Shown: positions 47,507 to 57,420 of the stretch, piece by piece
How the letters are laid out: each line of letters starts with the position of its first letter
How positions within the stretch are numbered: position 1 is the stretch's first letter
Origin: Darksidea phi
Taxonomy: Eukaryota; Ascomycota; Dothideomycetes; Pleosporales; Lentitheciaceae
Direction of reading: 5' to 3'
Length of the DNA stretch: 64,000 nt
Assembly (NCBI GenBank): GCA_030770425.1
Contig: JASJFT010000204.1
Location: forward strand, 16,619-80,618
The notes under the pieces: model-generated
Seen by the model: the letters and a program-made list of their open reading frames with translations, nothing else
Database searches by the model: none
What the model was told of the DNA's origin: nothing
Program-made: the position numbers and the translations under genes

Positions 47507-48214
47507 ACATTAGTAATACTGCATAACACTATCCGTCTTTGCATGAATATGCATGATATAAAGGGGTATATTCCGACGAGTTGCCTCGCAACTACACCTT
47601 GAGTAGTAATAACTATAATGTTATGTGAGAAACTAACAAGCAGAGCGACAGCCTTTTCAGTAAGTTCGCCCTACTTTTTCCGAGTTGCACGCATGTATAT
47701 CATACCGTTCCCTAAACGATACTCTAACCCATAGCCCAGGCCTCTACCTTCCAAGATCGCCCACAATGCCCTGCAGTTGAGGCGGGTCAGGGGTTGGATG
47801 GTCCGTTCTGGTGGCTACAAATTTGCTGGAGGTGTGGCTCGTGTGCGCCACCACATTAACCCAGTCTCATTCTCCTTGCGAAGGGGTGGTGAATTTGTCA
47901 CGTGATCCAACCTTCTGGAATACTGCGAAGTCTAAGGTTTCGCGGGAGCCATTGCCGCGAACATTCATGGAAATGGCGAACATAGCCGATCCCTTCTTGT
48001 TGAATTGGTTCCATTAGGCGCTTTATTTATGAGCCATACACAGGATTGCACTCTCTGTACTCTATAAAGATACCCAACGATGATCCTCTTGGCTGGGAAG
48101 CGTCTTCAACAACAGCGTAGGTGGTCCCCTACAAGATGTCTGCAAAATGGAGAGTACCAAAAAGTGTGATAGGACAGCACGGAGGCTTAATGTATACACA
48201 AGTCACTGTTGGTG
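47507..48214. other. Intergenic, no supported gene
   Basis: Between dispersed repeat C and the diverged tandem array. No domain-bearing frame. Confidence 0.45.
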
Positions 48215-48490
48215 CTCAGTTCGTGACACGCAATGCCCCTTTTGGGCTACACATAAGCCTACCTATCTATCTTAGCGGGACTTCCTTCCGTCACAACCTC
48301 ATAAAGATGCCCGTGTTTCTGACACGCAACTCCCCTTTTACGCTTCTCATGAGCCTACCTACCTGTACTGATAGGCCTTACTTCCGTCACACCCTAAAGC
48401 TAACTGCTTCCTGCTATGCGACTTCTCTTTTGCGCTTTCAGCGTGGCGTCGCATCTCTGATAGCAGGGATTCCTTCCGTTACAACGTTCT
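48215..48490 (+). repeat. Diverged tandem array, unit about 93-96 bp, three copies
   Basis: Successive units share gacacgcaa(t/c)(g/t)ccccttttt-like, gagcctacct and acttccgtcacaa(c)c(t) blocks. Unit anchors lie near 48225, 48321 and about 48414. An open frame of 123 codons crosses the array but appears to be a by-product of the repeats. Confidence 0.65.
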
Positions 48491-49877
48491 AAGCAGCTGC
48501 CTACAATCGGTTCTTATCTGTTTATTTTGTTGGCCTGAGCGTGTGCAGACAGTCTGTATAAAAGTGCGTCTCCCTCTACATTTCTCTTCCTCTCTTCCAA
48601 CCATCTCTCATCTCGACCAACACTCTTCACGTCTTGGTGCACTTTTCTTCTCTCTTATTCACTTCTATTCGCTCTATCTCCTATGACAACCACTTGACTC
48701 ATGCCTTGAATATCTCTCCGACCATCTTCCAGGTACATCTCCTTTGTCACCATCTCTCTTGACCTTGCTTATGGGCTTCAGAACATACTTGGACCATTGG
48801 CGAACACCCGTCCTAGGAAGAGCGTCCAGCATGCGTCTCAAGCGCAACATCATCACCAGCCCAGCCGTATCAGAGCGGAGTCATTGGCCCTACGCTTCGA
48901 ACACCCAAAATCAGCCACACATCCCACATCACCCACTACCACCTACGTCGACGGGCTGTCGGCGCATGTGAGGGGTATCGGGGTTGGTGGACATGATCTG
49001 GGTGCTTCGAAAGGTAGGGACCCCTCCAATGACCTCCCTCCTGAGACACCTTCTCCCCGGTGAAGATATTGTCATCCTTCGGAGAGTTTAACGACTCGAA
49101 GATGAAGAGAATAGTGCAACTGAGGGGACTAGAAGATCGAGGACGGACGGAGAGAGGAGCGGGTCGGGATTTTATCCGCACCCTACTCAGTCTGTGTGAC
49201 GCACGCACGGCTGACCCCAATTTTTTTCTTTCTTTCTAGGTTCCATGGTCCCCGTCTACCGCTTCCATGATCAAACTCGCACTCTTCTTTCCATTTCGGT
49301 TCCGTTTGCGTCATTGACTTTCGCTCTTTCCTCATTTCGTTTCGGTTTCGGTTCGTTTCCATCCAACCGGGCGATTTTGCATGCCGCCTGTCTTCCATCG
49401 GCGATGATTGCTACATGTTGGTGGTTTCCGCGCGTGCGTACACGGTTGTGTTGGCCAGGAAGTACACTGGAGGCTCGGGGCTTGGAAGAGCGGCAGCGCA
49501 ACAGGTTGGCAAGTTTCATTAGTTTGGGCAATGCCACCTTGGTAGAGAATAGATTAATTGCCCATTCCATGGTTTGCTACGTTTAGTACGGGTCCGCTAT
49601 CATGTGCGAAGCGAAGCGCAGCATCATAGATTAGGCTTCCCTCATCCGTGGCCAGAGCGATAAATTCGAAGACGCCATCATCAGCAAGGGCGAGCAGATA
49701 GACAATTCCGCGCTGCCCTCTTGCACGACACGAATGACACGATATAGAGCACAGCTTTTCGAGTCCGCCAGCAAAAAGGCAGGGATTTTTCATGCCGAGG
49801 CCCAACAAGAGGAGTCGTCATCCATTGCAACTGAACCATGGTTTATGAGTATCGAAACAAGAGCTTGACTCCACAAA
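48491..49877. other. Intergenic, no supported gene
   Basis: Contains pyrimidine-rich stretches (ctcttcctctcttccaacca near 48590) that would suit a promoter or 5' UTR. No credible gene of its own is present. Confidence 0.45.
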
Positions 49878-50132
49878 ATGCCTCCAGCGCCTTGCGCACT
49901 ATGCAGGATGGATCGCGCTCTAATCCTCCGGCCGAAAGACCTCCGGCCGAAAGACCACTCAATGCTGTGTAAATCATGCTTCATCGACGTCTTCGAGACC
50001 GAAATTCACCACAGTATAACCACCAACGGCCTCTTCTGCCGCAGCGGGAAGATTGCAATAGGCGCATCAGGTGGGAAAGATAACGTAGTGCTTGCGTCTG
50101 TCCGTAAGACGCCGAATAAGCGATACGATTAG
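49878..50132 (+). pseudogene. Truncated duplicate of cytoplasmic tRNA 2-thiolation protein 1 (NCS6/CTU1), N-terminal 84 aa only
   Basis: The 84-codon frame matches the N-terminus of Ncs6/Ctu1, the ATP-pyrophosphatase that thiolates U34 of tRNA Lys, Glu and Gln with Ncs2. Seen are the zinc-finger Cys pairs (C6, C9, C31, C34), [15 protein letters not shown] and the PP-loop IGASGGKDN (residues 61-69). The full family is roughly 350-400 aa, but here the frame stops right after NKRYD and no later family sequence follows. Two further defects appear. A 15-bp tandem duplication (49926-49940 and 49941-49955) doubles RPKDL, and the PP-loop Ser after SGGKD is Asn. A functional copy is presumed elsewhere in the genome. 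Transcription of the fragment is possible but activity is not expected. Confidence 0.8.
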
Positions 50133-50500
50133 TGGACGAGTGGAAATGTGCATAGTTTGGACTGGCTCGACTTGCTGGAAACGTCCCGTTGGAAGATGAG
50201 TTTTACATTAAGAGCGAAGAGCATACGCGGCCGTGATGTGTTCGTCAATCATTGATCGAATGCCCCCCAGGGCGAGCCTTTTCGAAATCCACGTCTTGAA
50301 ACTTGGATGACAAACCGCACCGGGGAATCCAATTTCCTTATACCAATACTATCTTTTCCTCATACCTATACTGATTTTTCCGCATACCTATACTAATTTT
50401 AGCCTTGCAGCACACTCACTGATCCCCACTGCTGTCTGCTTCATCATATTAAATTTTCTTCGCATATGCTGCCCATCCGCTCCTGATAACCCTCTGCTGT
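50133..50500. other. Intergenic, no supported gene
   Basis: About 370 bp after the NCS6 fragment and downstream of the Zn2Cys6 gene. It includes three copies of an (a)tacctatact motif near 50341-50400 (ataccaatactatctttt, atacctatactgatttttcc, atacctatactaatttt). Confidence 0.5.
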
Positions 50501-53217
50501 TTACTTTGCTCCGCCTTGCTCCTCCTGCTCTGCACAATCTCCCATAGAAACGTCCCCGCTATGATTCCCGAGCGGCAATGGATTCTCCTGGTCAAACCCC
50601 GTAAGAAACAGATTCGCCAGGGAAGTATTAGACTGTAGCGACTCGTGAAAGAGGTCTGGCAGAGGCGAATCATCGGCTCGGTTGCCCTCTTGCGATACGA
50701 GGTTCGCATAAGGATTATGGGATCGGAAGGGAGATTGCTCGAGAAAGTCTTCATCGGTAAAGACGTGCGGGGCGAATACGTCGGGGGGATGTTTGATACC
50801 GAAGTGTGCCTGGGCATCCTCGGCCTCGTCTTCTTCGACGAGGTCGGAAATGTCCTGCGGGGAAAGATTGTTAGTGAGCGTGAGGGGATGGGGGTCTTGT
50901 AACCTCGCTACTAGGAATGGACGAAGACGTGGCCTAGCACATGGAGAGGACTGACTAGTTTGGTGCTAATGACCATTTTCTGGAGCAGGTCGAAAGCGAT
51001 GGAGTAACCTCGCCTGGCCATGCCGTTACTCGACCTCAAGGTTCTTAACCAGCGGACGAGCTTCTTAATAGTTGGCATCGTATCGTTTCGTTCATGGGCA
51101 GCCGGCGACTCATAAGAGACTTCCAGCATGAGAACCGCAAGCGACTGCATGATGTAGTGGACCGCGGCCCACCACGGGAAAACCTCATAGATGTGTTTTC
51201 CTCTACCGCTCATGTCTTCCGGTAGAAGAGTACTGAGAGCTTTAGCAGCACCGACGCAGCTCGCAGCCATTCTCAGATTGAAGTAGTTAGAACTTTGCGT
51301 CTGATTCTTGATGCGTCGATCGATACGGCAGAGACAAGGTCGAGAGATTAGTATCTTGGCGCTATGATAGTATATTCGGAGCATGTTGCGTTCCGGCCCC
51401 ATGGCCTGCTCCCCAGAAGCATCGCGGTAGAAGTCGAAGCCCGGGGGAAGCTGGGCCGCCCAAGCCTCGAGATCTTCGCTCATACCGAGGATCGTGTGCT
51501 GGACGTCCTCCCATGAGTGGCCGATGATGGCGAGTGAATAGAGGTTATTGAGAACCTTCTGCGTAAGCATTCCCAACTTGACGGTACATGTAAGATAGGA
51601 CCCCGAGTTCGTGGCTTCCTGTGAGTGCTCAAAGGTTCTATTATGAGAAGAAGCTGGGCTTGTCTCAGAAGCCGTGAAAGCCGCCATGCGGCCATCTTGC
51701 GGCCGCTCTCCGAATTGTGCCCGAATCCTGTCCTCATCAATCTCTTCACCTGATATGGGTAGCGGAAAAGCAACTGAGCAGAATGCTTCACTGCCTACAC
51801 TTGGTCGCCCTGTCATGGCACATAGGATACGCTCGAGAGAATATAGACCCCACCAGATGCGTGACAAAGTCTCTTTTTTGACAGCACTGGCAGTGCGATC
51901 TTCATTACGGACATGCAGGCCGAGTCCGACCCCAAATCTCACGGCCATTCCGATGACGATCCAAGACCGGTTCACGTGCCCAATAACCAAGTAGTACAAT
52001 GCGAGTAGTCCCGTGATTTGAGTCTGTGGCACATCTGGGTGAGAGAACCACCACGGGTCTTTGAGACTCAGGGCCCAAGCTCGCGAGTGGTACAGGAAGT
52101 GGTCTCGCTCGTCAGCACGCCAGGCTGCTCCGATCAGATGGGAATACGCTGCTCCGATGGCGAAGACGAGATTAAGTATAGCCTGCCATTTCTGTGGAAG
52201 CTGATACACGACCCCGCGGGAGACCAAGGAGTAATAGTGGTAGAATTGAGTTACGAATGTCTTCTTTGCTAGTATTGGATAAGAGTTTTGTACGGTTTCC
52301 ATGTAGCATTGCAGGAGCCTTTCGGCAGTCTCGAACGGTGGAAGATCGAGCGGATCGACCACAAAGTCCATGTCCACGGTCTCGTCGTCCAAGTAGAAGC
52401 TGCAACTGCTTGTACGCAGCGGTGGCTTTGTATTCTTCTTCTGCCGCTGTTTTAGTGCCTCGGCTCGCATTGCAGCTGCCTTCGCGCCCTCTCCAGGCGG
52501 CCCATAGGGGCCTTCTCTGGTGCCGCCGTCCTCGCCCGCTGTATCGGCCTCCTGACGGACTTGGCGGAGCCATTGCACGGCCGAGTTTTTCCCAAGGTAT
52601 CCAGTGGCTCGAGACTGTTCGCTGTGGAGAAGGTCTTCGTTCATGGTGTCGAGGTCTTCGTTTGAGCCCACTTCAGCCGAAGTGTTGGCCTCGCCCCGTT
52701 CTCCCTGAGCGGCCGGGGCCTTGGTGGAGCTCTTCAGAAGCGCTGAAGCGGCATCGGCGACGTCTTCGGTGACCTTTGGGGGTAAGCAAGCGTCCCGTAA
52801 GTAGCCCAGCCCGTTGCACTTACACCCCCAAGCAACTCATCGATCCTGCCTTTGTCTGCATCTCCCACGACAGCGCTGAGCTCCCGAAGTAGCTGGACCA
52901 TGTCTTGATTCTGTTCTGTTGCGCTACCAAGTATCAATGTCGGAATTGTTTGGGCAGCATGGTGGTGCTACTGACGTCTTGAGTCTGTCCTTGCGGGTCG
53001 ATGCATAGGTGCAGGTTATGAGATTCTCGTTGCAGTGCTGACATGTCGGCTGGGCTCCATTGCACTTGATTTTCCGCGCTCGGCAGGTCAAGCAGGCTCG
53101 GGACACGCGACTCTGTCTCCCTGTGGTGCCTCTTCGCGGTGGCTCATTGCGTCTCTCCAGGCGCGGTATGGCGACTTTGCTCGTCCGTTGCGCACTGTCT
53201 GCAGCGTGAGAGGTCAT
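50501..53217 (-). CDS. Zn2Cys6 transcription factor with fungal middle homology domain, 837 aa, four exons
   Basis: Exons are 53217..52976, 52923..52824, 52773..50956 and 50854..50501, with introns of 52, 50 and 101 bp; frame is kept throughout. The zinc cluster (C42-x2-C45-x6-C52-x6-C59-x2-C62-x6-C69) is followed by a linker and a heptad region (QNQDMVQLLRELSAVVGDAD). The fungal-specific middle homology domain then spans about 210-640 (PFETAERLLQCYMETVQNSY; RSWIVIGMAVRFGVGLGLHV; ETLSRIWWGLYSLERILCAM). Exon 4 supplies a long acidic tail (DISDLVEEDEAEDAQ onward), a plausible activation domain. I chose ATG 53217, since the open frame above it looks non-coding. The target genes are unknown. It is divergent from CAB2, but shared regulation is only suggested by location. 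Confidence 0.93.
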
Positions 53218-53798
53218 TTTGGGCAGTGAATAGAAAAGAAGAGAGAGGGCAAGACGCCATAGCGGGCATGCTTCAGATGGTACGAGTAGTGAGCTGTGGC
53301 AAGCTCCATTCCGCAGTTGGGAGTTGGTGTCTCCCCAGCTCGCGCTGTGATTGGCGGGAAAAGAACACGCCAATGGCAGTCCAGAGCGCCGGTAGTACAG
53401 ATCTCGATGAACTTTAGCGATGGACGCGGAGAATTTTCAATACACATGTACATGGTAGGCCGTTGTGGACTACCATGCACAATTCGTAGAATGAAAGGGC
53501 GTTGAACAGGATTTAGTGGAGGATTGATGGGGAAGATGGCACGCTTGAACTCCTCCTAGACGGGTTGAACAGTTCATCGGAATATTGTTCCCAGCCTGCA
53601 TGTGCAGTCCTACAGCTTGCATAGCGGTACTCGATACATACATGATGGATGAACCGCACGAGAGTGTTGGGCGACAAAATCACGTGCAGCGACGACCCCA
53701 CAAAGCACGTGACAGCGCACGAGACTCGGCTGTCGGGCAGAAGCTAACCCCGCCATGGCCATCTCATGGCTCCGCGGACAGCACCTCACGATGCCACC
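53218..53798. promoter_or_regulatory. Divergent promoter between Zn2Cys6 regulator and CAB2
   Basis: A 581-bp region between two start codons on opposite strands. It contains a pair of CACGTG boxes near the CAB2 side (listed separately). No gene is visible inside. Confidence 0.6.
53680..53712. promoter_or_regulatory. Pair of TCACGTG-type E-boxes upstream of CAB2
   Basis: Two CACGTG cores, at 53681-53686 and 53706-53711, in opposite orientations (TCACGTGC and GCACGTGA), about 88-118 bp before the CAB2 start. The TCACGTG half is the preferred site of Cbf1-type bHLH factors, which in yeast act with the methionine/sulphur regulators. Cab2 uses cysteine as substrate, so a sulphur link is reasonable but is inference. 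Confidence 0.5.
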
Positions 53799-54935
53799 AT
53801 GGCTGACAGCAGCTCCCAGCAGGCTGAGAGCCACTACTTCTCCAACGAGCCGCCGCCGAAAGATCTCCAGGCCAACATCACCCTCGCGCGCGAGTTCATC
53901 AACCGCCATGGCGACCAAGGCCGGCGCGTTGTGCTGGTTACGTCCGGCGGCACCACCGTCCCCCTCGAGGCGCACACGGTGCGCTACATCGACAACTTCT
54001 CGGCCGGCACGCGCGGCGCCACGAGTGCCGAGTACTTCCTCCGCCACGGCTACGCCGTCATCTTCCTGCACCGCCAGTTCTCGCTTCTGCCCTATTCGCG
54101 CCACTACTCGCACAATACCCGCTCCTTCCTCGACTACATGGTCGAGGAGGAGGGGCGCGTCGTCGTTGATGGGCAGCACCAGGCCGACATGATGGATGTG
54201 TTGCGGCAGTACACCCAGGTCAAGCGCGAGGGGCGGCTGTTGATCCTGTCGTTTGTGACCATCACCGAATATCTCTGGGACCTGCGCGAGGTTGCCAAGC
54301 TCATGCGCCCGCTGGGTCCAACGGCCATGTTCTACCTTGCGGCCGCCGTGTCTGACTTCTTCGTGCCGCGGGACCGCATGGTCGAGCATAAGATCCAGTC
54401 CAACGAGGAGTTCAGCCAGGGCACCGAGGGCGCTCAAGACCATGTCCACGTACCATCCGCGCGCACCGAAGGTCGCAAGCTGGTCATCGACCTGGAGCCC
54501 GTGCCCAAGTTCCTGAAGCAGCTGGTCGACGGCTGGGCCCCTCAAGGCATGATCGTAAGCTTCAAACTGGAGACAGACCCATCCATACTCGTGAAGAAGG
54601 CGCAGTACTCGCTCGCCAAGTACGCTCACCACCTAGTCATCGGTAATCTGCTTCTGACGCGCAAGTGGGAGGTCGTCTTCGTCTCCGCCATGGAGGGCGA
54701 GAAGTGGATCCGGGTGCCCCAGCACCGACGCACAAAGAGCTTCTCCGGTGTCGCCTCGCTGATCGGCTCTGCAGATCTGTCCAGGAAAGCTGAAGAGGCC
54801 GATTCGGCATTGATCCATGACCACGCGGCACCACAAGGCCAACCAGCTGTGGAAATAGAATCCCTTATCATCCCGGAGATCGAACAGATGCATACAAAGT
54901 ACATTAAGCAGGCTCAGGAAAAAGCGGCCGCGTAG
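53799..54935 (+). CDS. CAB2: Phosphopantothenate-cysteine ligase (CAB2/PPCS), 378 aa
   Basis: A single exon. The enzyme joins 4'-phosphopantothenate and cysteine to give 4'-phosphopantothenoylcysteine, the second step of coenzyme A synthesis from pantothenate, in the cytosol. Seen are [10 protein letters not shown] (residues 48-57), the [16 protein letters not shown] nucleotide-binding stretch (66-81), the [16 protein letters not shown] segment ([12 protein letters not shown]), [19 protein letters not shown] and IGNLLLTRK. These are characteristic of the eukaryotic ligase, which is separate from the bacterial fused CoaBC. The first 11 codons of the longer frame (from 53766) are not needed. 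ATG 53799 sits in CACCATGG, so I use it. It shares an upstream region with the Zn2Cys6 gene and has a TCACGTG pair. Confidence 0.95.
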   Translation: MADSSSQQAESHYFSNEPPPKDLQANITLAREFINRHGDQGRRVVLVTSGGTTVPLEAHTVRYIDNFSAGTRGATSAEYFLRHGYAVIFLHRQFSLLPYSRHYSHNTRSFLDYMVEEEGRVVVDGQHQADMMDVLRQYTQVKREGRLLILSFVTITEYLWDLREVAKLMRPLGPTAMFYLAAAVSDFFVPRDRMVEHKIQSNEEFSQGTEGAQDHVHVPSARTEGRKLVIDLEPVPKFLKQLVDGWAPQGMIVSFKLETDPSILVKKAQYSLAKYAHHLVIGNLLLTRKWEVVFVSAMEGEKWIRVPQHRRTKSFSGVASLIGSADLSRKAEEADSALIHDHAAPQGQPAVEIESLIIPEIEQMHTKYIKQAQEKAAA

Positions 54936-55303
54936 TGCAATGCATTGCTTAGATAGACTACATATCTTGCCATGTACATTTACCTCTATAACGGCGAAGG
55001 CAATTCGTCGGACCTGTGGAATGTGATATCACTGCCTATATTGGTTGACAAGTACAAAGCGGTTATCGGTGAACGGAGGACTGAAGTGAACTGGAGAACA
55101 TGCGATTAGGAGAGGATTGAACACGGCCCATAAATGTTAAAGGTATCACTCTTCAAGCTCGCACCACCCATATCTAGTGACAATATTCACACAATGTTTA
55201 ATAGATACCCATATATAATGTTCAATACACACGCGGTCTAACTCTAAACCACACCCAGTCGCTTCTGAACCGCCCCCCTTCCTCACCCCTAGAGAAGGCC
55301 ACC
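54936..55303. other. Intergenic spacer
   Basis: Between CAB2 and the RING-H2 repeat gene. It contains a short gttcaat/tgtttaat repeat (near 55190-55225) but no gene. Confidence 0.5.
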
Positions 55304-56464
55304 ATGCCACCACTCTACACCTCTCGAGGAGATTTCCTCCAACGCGGCCTCGAAACCCCCGATTGCGCCATCTGCCTCCAAGAATTCCAAGTCATATTTT
55401 ACGAAGATTATGGTCCATCACCAACCAATTCCACAGAGGCCGAACTCGTCTTCATCCGCGAATGCCGGCACCAGTTCCACCGCGGATGCCTGACGAAGTG
55501 GTTGTATGGGCAGTACATCAACCGCTGTCCTTTGTGCCGAGCAGAACTTTTTGAAATAGGGTCCTTTCGAACGGAAATTCCGAGAACGCCACTTCACCCT
55601 GCGAGTGCGCCCATGTTATCCGAGAGCCGGGAGAATGTAATGAGCTCGGAGAGGCCGCAGGTCGCTTCTGTAGACGGACAAGAGAGTACAGAACCTCTTG
55701 ACATAGGACACTTTCGAACGGAAATTCCGAGAACGCCACTTCCCCCTGCGAGTGCGCCCATGTTACCTGAGAGCCGGGAGAATGTAACGAGGTCGGAGAG
55801 GCCGCAGGTCGCTTCTGTAGACGAACAAGAGAGTAGTATGAGATTGGGGAGGCTGCAGGTCGCCTTCCTCGGGTGGTTCTCTCGACTCCGAGAGCCTGTA
55901 GACGAACTTGAACAAGAGAGAAATATGAGATTGGAGAGGCTGCAGGTTGCCTTCCTCGGGTGGTGCTCTCGACTCCAAGAGTCTGTAGACGAACTTGAAC
56001 AAGAGAGAAATATGAGATTGGAGAGGCTGCAGGTCGCCTTCCTCGGGTGGTGCTCTCGACTCCGAGAGTCTGTAGACGAACTTGAACAAGAGAGGAGTAT
56101 GAGATTGGAGAGGCTGCAGGTTGCCTTCCTCGGGTGGTTCTCTCGACTCCGAGAGTCTGTAGACGAACTTGAACAAGAGAGAAATATGAGATTGGAGAGG
56201 CTGCAGGTCGCCTTCCTCGGGTGGTGCTCTCGACTCCGAGAGTCTGTAGATGGACAAGACTTCGCCATTGGCGTCGCCATTGGCGTCGCCATCATTATGC
56301 TTGGGTGTGCTATTCCATACATACTAGCAGGCCTTGAAATTAATTGCCCTGTAATGACCCTATGGGATAGGTTTTGGAATAGGTTTTGTAGCTGCAGAGT
56401 AGCAGAGCTTGAAACTGATAGCCCTGTAATGGCCCTACGGGATAGGTTTTGGAATAGGTTTTGA
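55304..56464 (+). CDS. RING-H2 membrane protein with three nested tandem-repeat families, 386 aa
   Basis: An intact single-exon frame. The N-terminus is a complete RING-H2: C21-x2-C24-x29-C54-x1-H56-x2-H59-x2-C62-x12-C75-x2-C78, the pattern of ubiquitin E3 ligases. After it come two 49-residue repeats (147-bp DNA units starting near 55565 and 55712; SFRTEIPRTPL type). Five 29-residue repeats follow (87-bp units at 55838, 55925, 56012, 56099 and 56186; MRLERLQVAFLGW...DELEQERN). Next is a hydrophobic span (FAIGVAIGVAIIMLGCAIPY), then two 25-residue C-terminal repeats (75-bp units; LWDRFWNRF). No signal peptide is present, so the RING would sit in the cytosol on an anchored protein. The repeats look coiled or membrane-associated. 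The family is not recognised. Unequal crossing-over between the near-identical units should vary their number. Confidence 0.85.
   Translation: MPPLYTSRGDFLQRGLETPDCAICLQEFQVIFYEDYGPSPTNSTEAELVFIRECRHQFHRGCLTKWLYGQYINRCPLCRAELFEIGSFRTEIPRTPLHPASAPMLSESRENVMSSERPQVASVDGQESTEPLDIGHFRTEIPRTPLPPASAPMLPESRENVTRSERPQVASVDEQESSMRLGRLQVAFLGWFSRLREPVDELEQERNMRLERLQVAFLGWCSRLQESVDELEQERNMRLERLQVAFLGWCSRLRESVDELEQERSMRLERLQVAFLGWFSRLRESVDELEQERNMRLERLQVAFLGWCSRLRESVDGQDFAIGVAIGVAIIMLGCAIPYILAGLEINCPVMTLWDRFWNRFCSCRVAELETDSPVMALRDRFWNRF
55565..55838 (+). repeat. Two 147-bp direct repeats inside the RING-H2 gene
   Basis: Units start near 55565 (tttcgaacggaaattccgag) and 55712. They are nearly identical apart from a few substitutions and encode FRTEIPRTPLxPASAPML. 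The end of each unit (gaggccgcaggtcgcttct) resembles part of the 87-bp unit that follows. Confidence 0.9.
55838..56272 (+). repeat. Five 87-bp tandem repeats inside the RING-H2 gene
   Basis: Unit starts at 55838, 55925, 56012, 56099 and 56186, exactly 87 bp apart. Each unit encodes 29 residues. Differences are few: TGG/TTC versus TGC in the WFS/WCS position, and R/Q and P/S swaps in the LRE(S/P)VDE block. The last unit ends in DGQDFAIG instead of DELEQERN. Confidence 0.95.
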
Positions 56465-57164
56465 GACGGCGAGAAGATGAGTTTGGATCTTTTATCTTTG
56501 TTTCTATCCCCGGTACTCCTTCCCTACCGTCCGACAACTAAATAGTGGGTATAAGAAGCTGTGAATGGTAGAATTTCTTCTAATAATATCTCCTTTGCTA
56601 TATATTTGTGATATAGGCCTTCTTTTGCGGTCACTGTATATGTAGGAAGCTTACATATTCGTTGACTAGGAAGACCGAAATCTGAATATGTATTTCTTTA
56701 TGGCATGTGAGGCTCTGCTACGTCTTGGCAGCATAATCACAGGAAGCACGCAGCGCAGTTCGTCCCGCGGTTATACCTAGTTGTAGAGGTGGAAAGCTGA
56801 TAGAAGTAGGTGCAAAGCTGGATATGTTCTTCAGTTGCAGGGAGGAATGCCATGAACACCGCCTCCCTGAACGCAACCGTAGAAACTGCTGCAACCAAAT
56901 CTGATAGTCGGTGTAGTTAAGGCCTTGGTGCACAGGTAATCTCTCTGCTATATTTCTCTGGAAAAGAGTGGCTTAGTAGACCTCTACAGTAATAACGTCG
57001 TCTAAACATCCCCTACTACGTAGCGAGAACTACGCCATAACGATAAAAACTATAGGTACTTAGACTTTAAAGTAGTAAAAACTTCCCCTACGTCTAGATA
57101 TCTATATTATACTATTTAGGTTATATACTAAGTATCTTTAGTAACCTCCCGACTACTATATCGG
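56465..57164. other. Intergenic transition to the right AT-rich block
   Basis: Normal composition up to about 56,990. RIP-like sequence begins near 57,000 (tctaaacatcccctactacg), mixed with ordinary patches. No gene. Confidence 0.5.
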
Positions 57165-57420
57165 CAAAAGTTCCAGGCCAGGGAAGCGAAAATCGCACGA
57201 AGGGAACGAGCGTTCCATGGCCATGGCAGGTCGTTCCATGCCCTCCATGCTCCCAACGTTACTCAATGTTCTCAATGTTACTCAATGTTGCTCAACGACA
57301 TGCCACGGCCAGTCGCTATATTGCACGGCCATAGCATGGCCCTAGTAGGCATTCCACGCTCGGAATAGGTTCGGAATAGATTTGGAATAGATTCGGCTAT
57401 AGCGACCTAGGCGCTAGTCC
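57165..57420. repeat. Unmutated island at the edge of the right RIP block
   Basis: About 255 bp with many intact CpA and TpG (ccatggccatggcaggtcg; catgctcccaacgttactca; ggaataggttcggaatagat). On both sides are runs with hardly any. It contains short internal repeats (gttccatg...; actcaatgtt three times; cggaatag(g/a)tt(c/t)ggaatag). It may be part of an LTR or a later insertion. Confidence 0.55.

Noticed and set aside
48121..48492. 123-codon frame as a gene
   Set aside because: Spans the diverged tandem array; lacks a domain and is likely a by-product of repeats without stops.
55838..56272. CRISPR-like array
   Set aside because: Repeats are contiguous, 87 bp, in frame and coding, with no spacers, and the organism is a eukaryote.
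55594..56322. Long antisense frames (242 and 164 codons) over the RING-H2 gene
   Set aside because: They are produced by the 87-bp repeat, whose period is a multiple of three and therefore keeps all frames open. The sense frame alone has a complete RING-H2.
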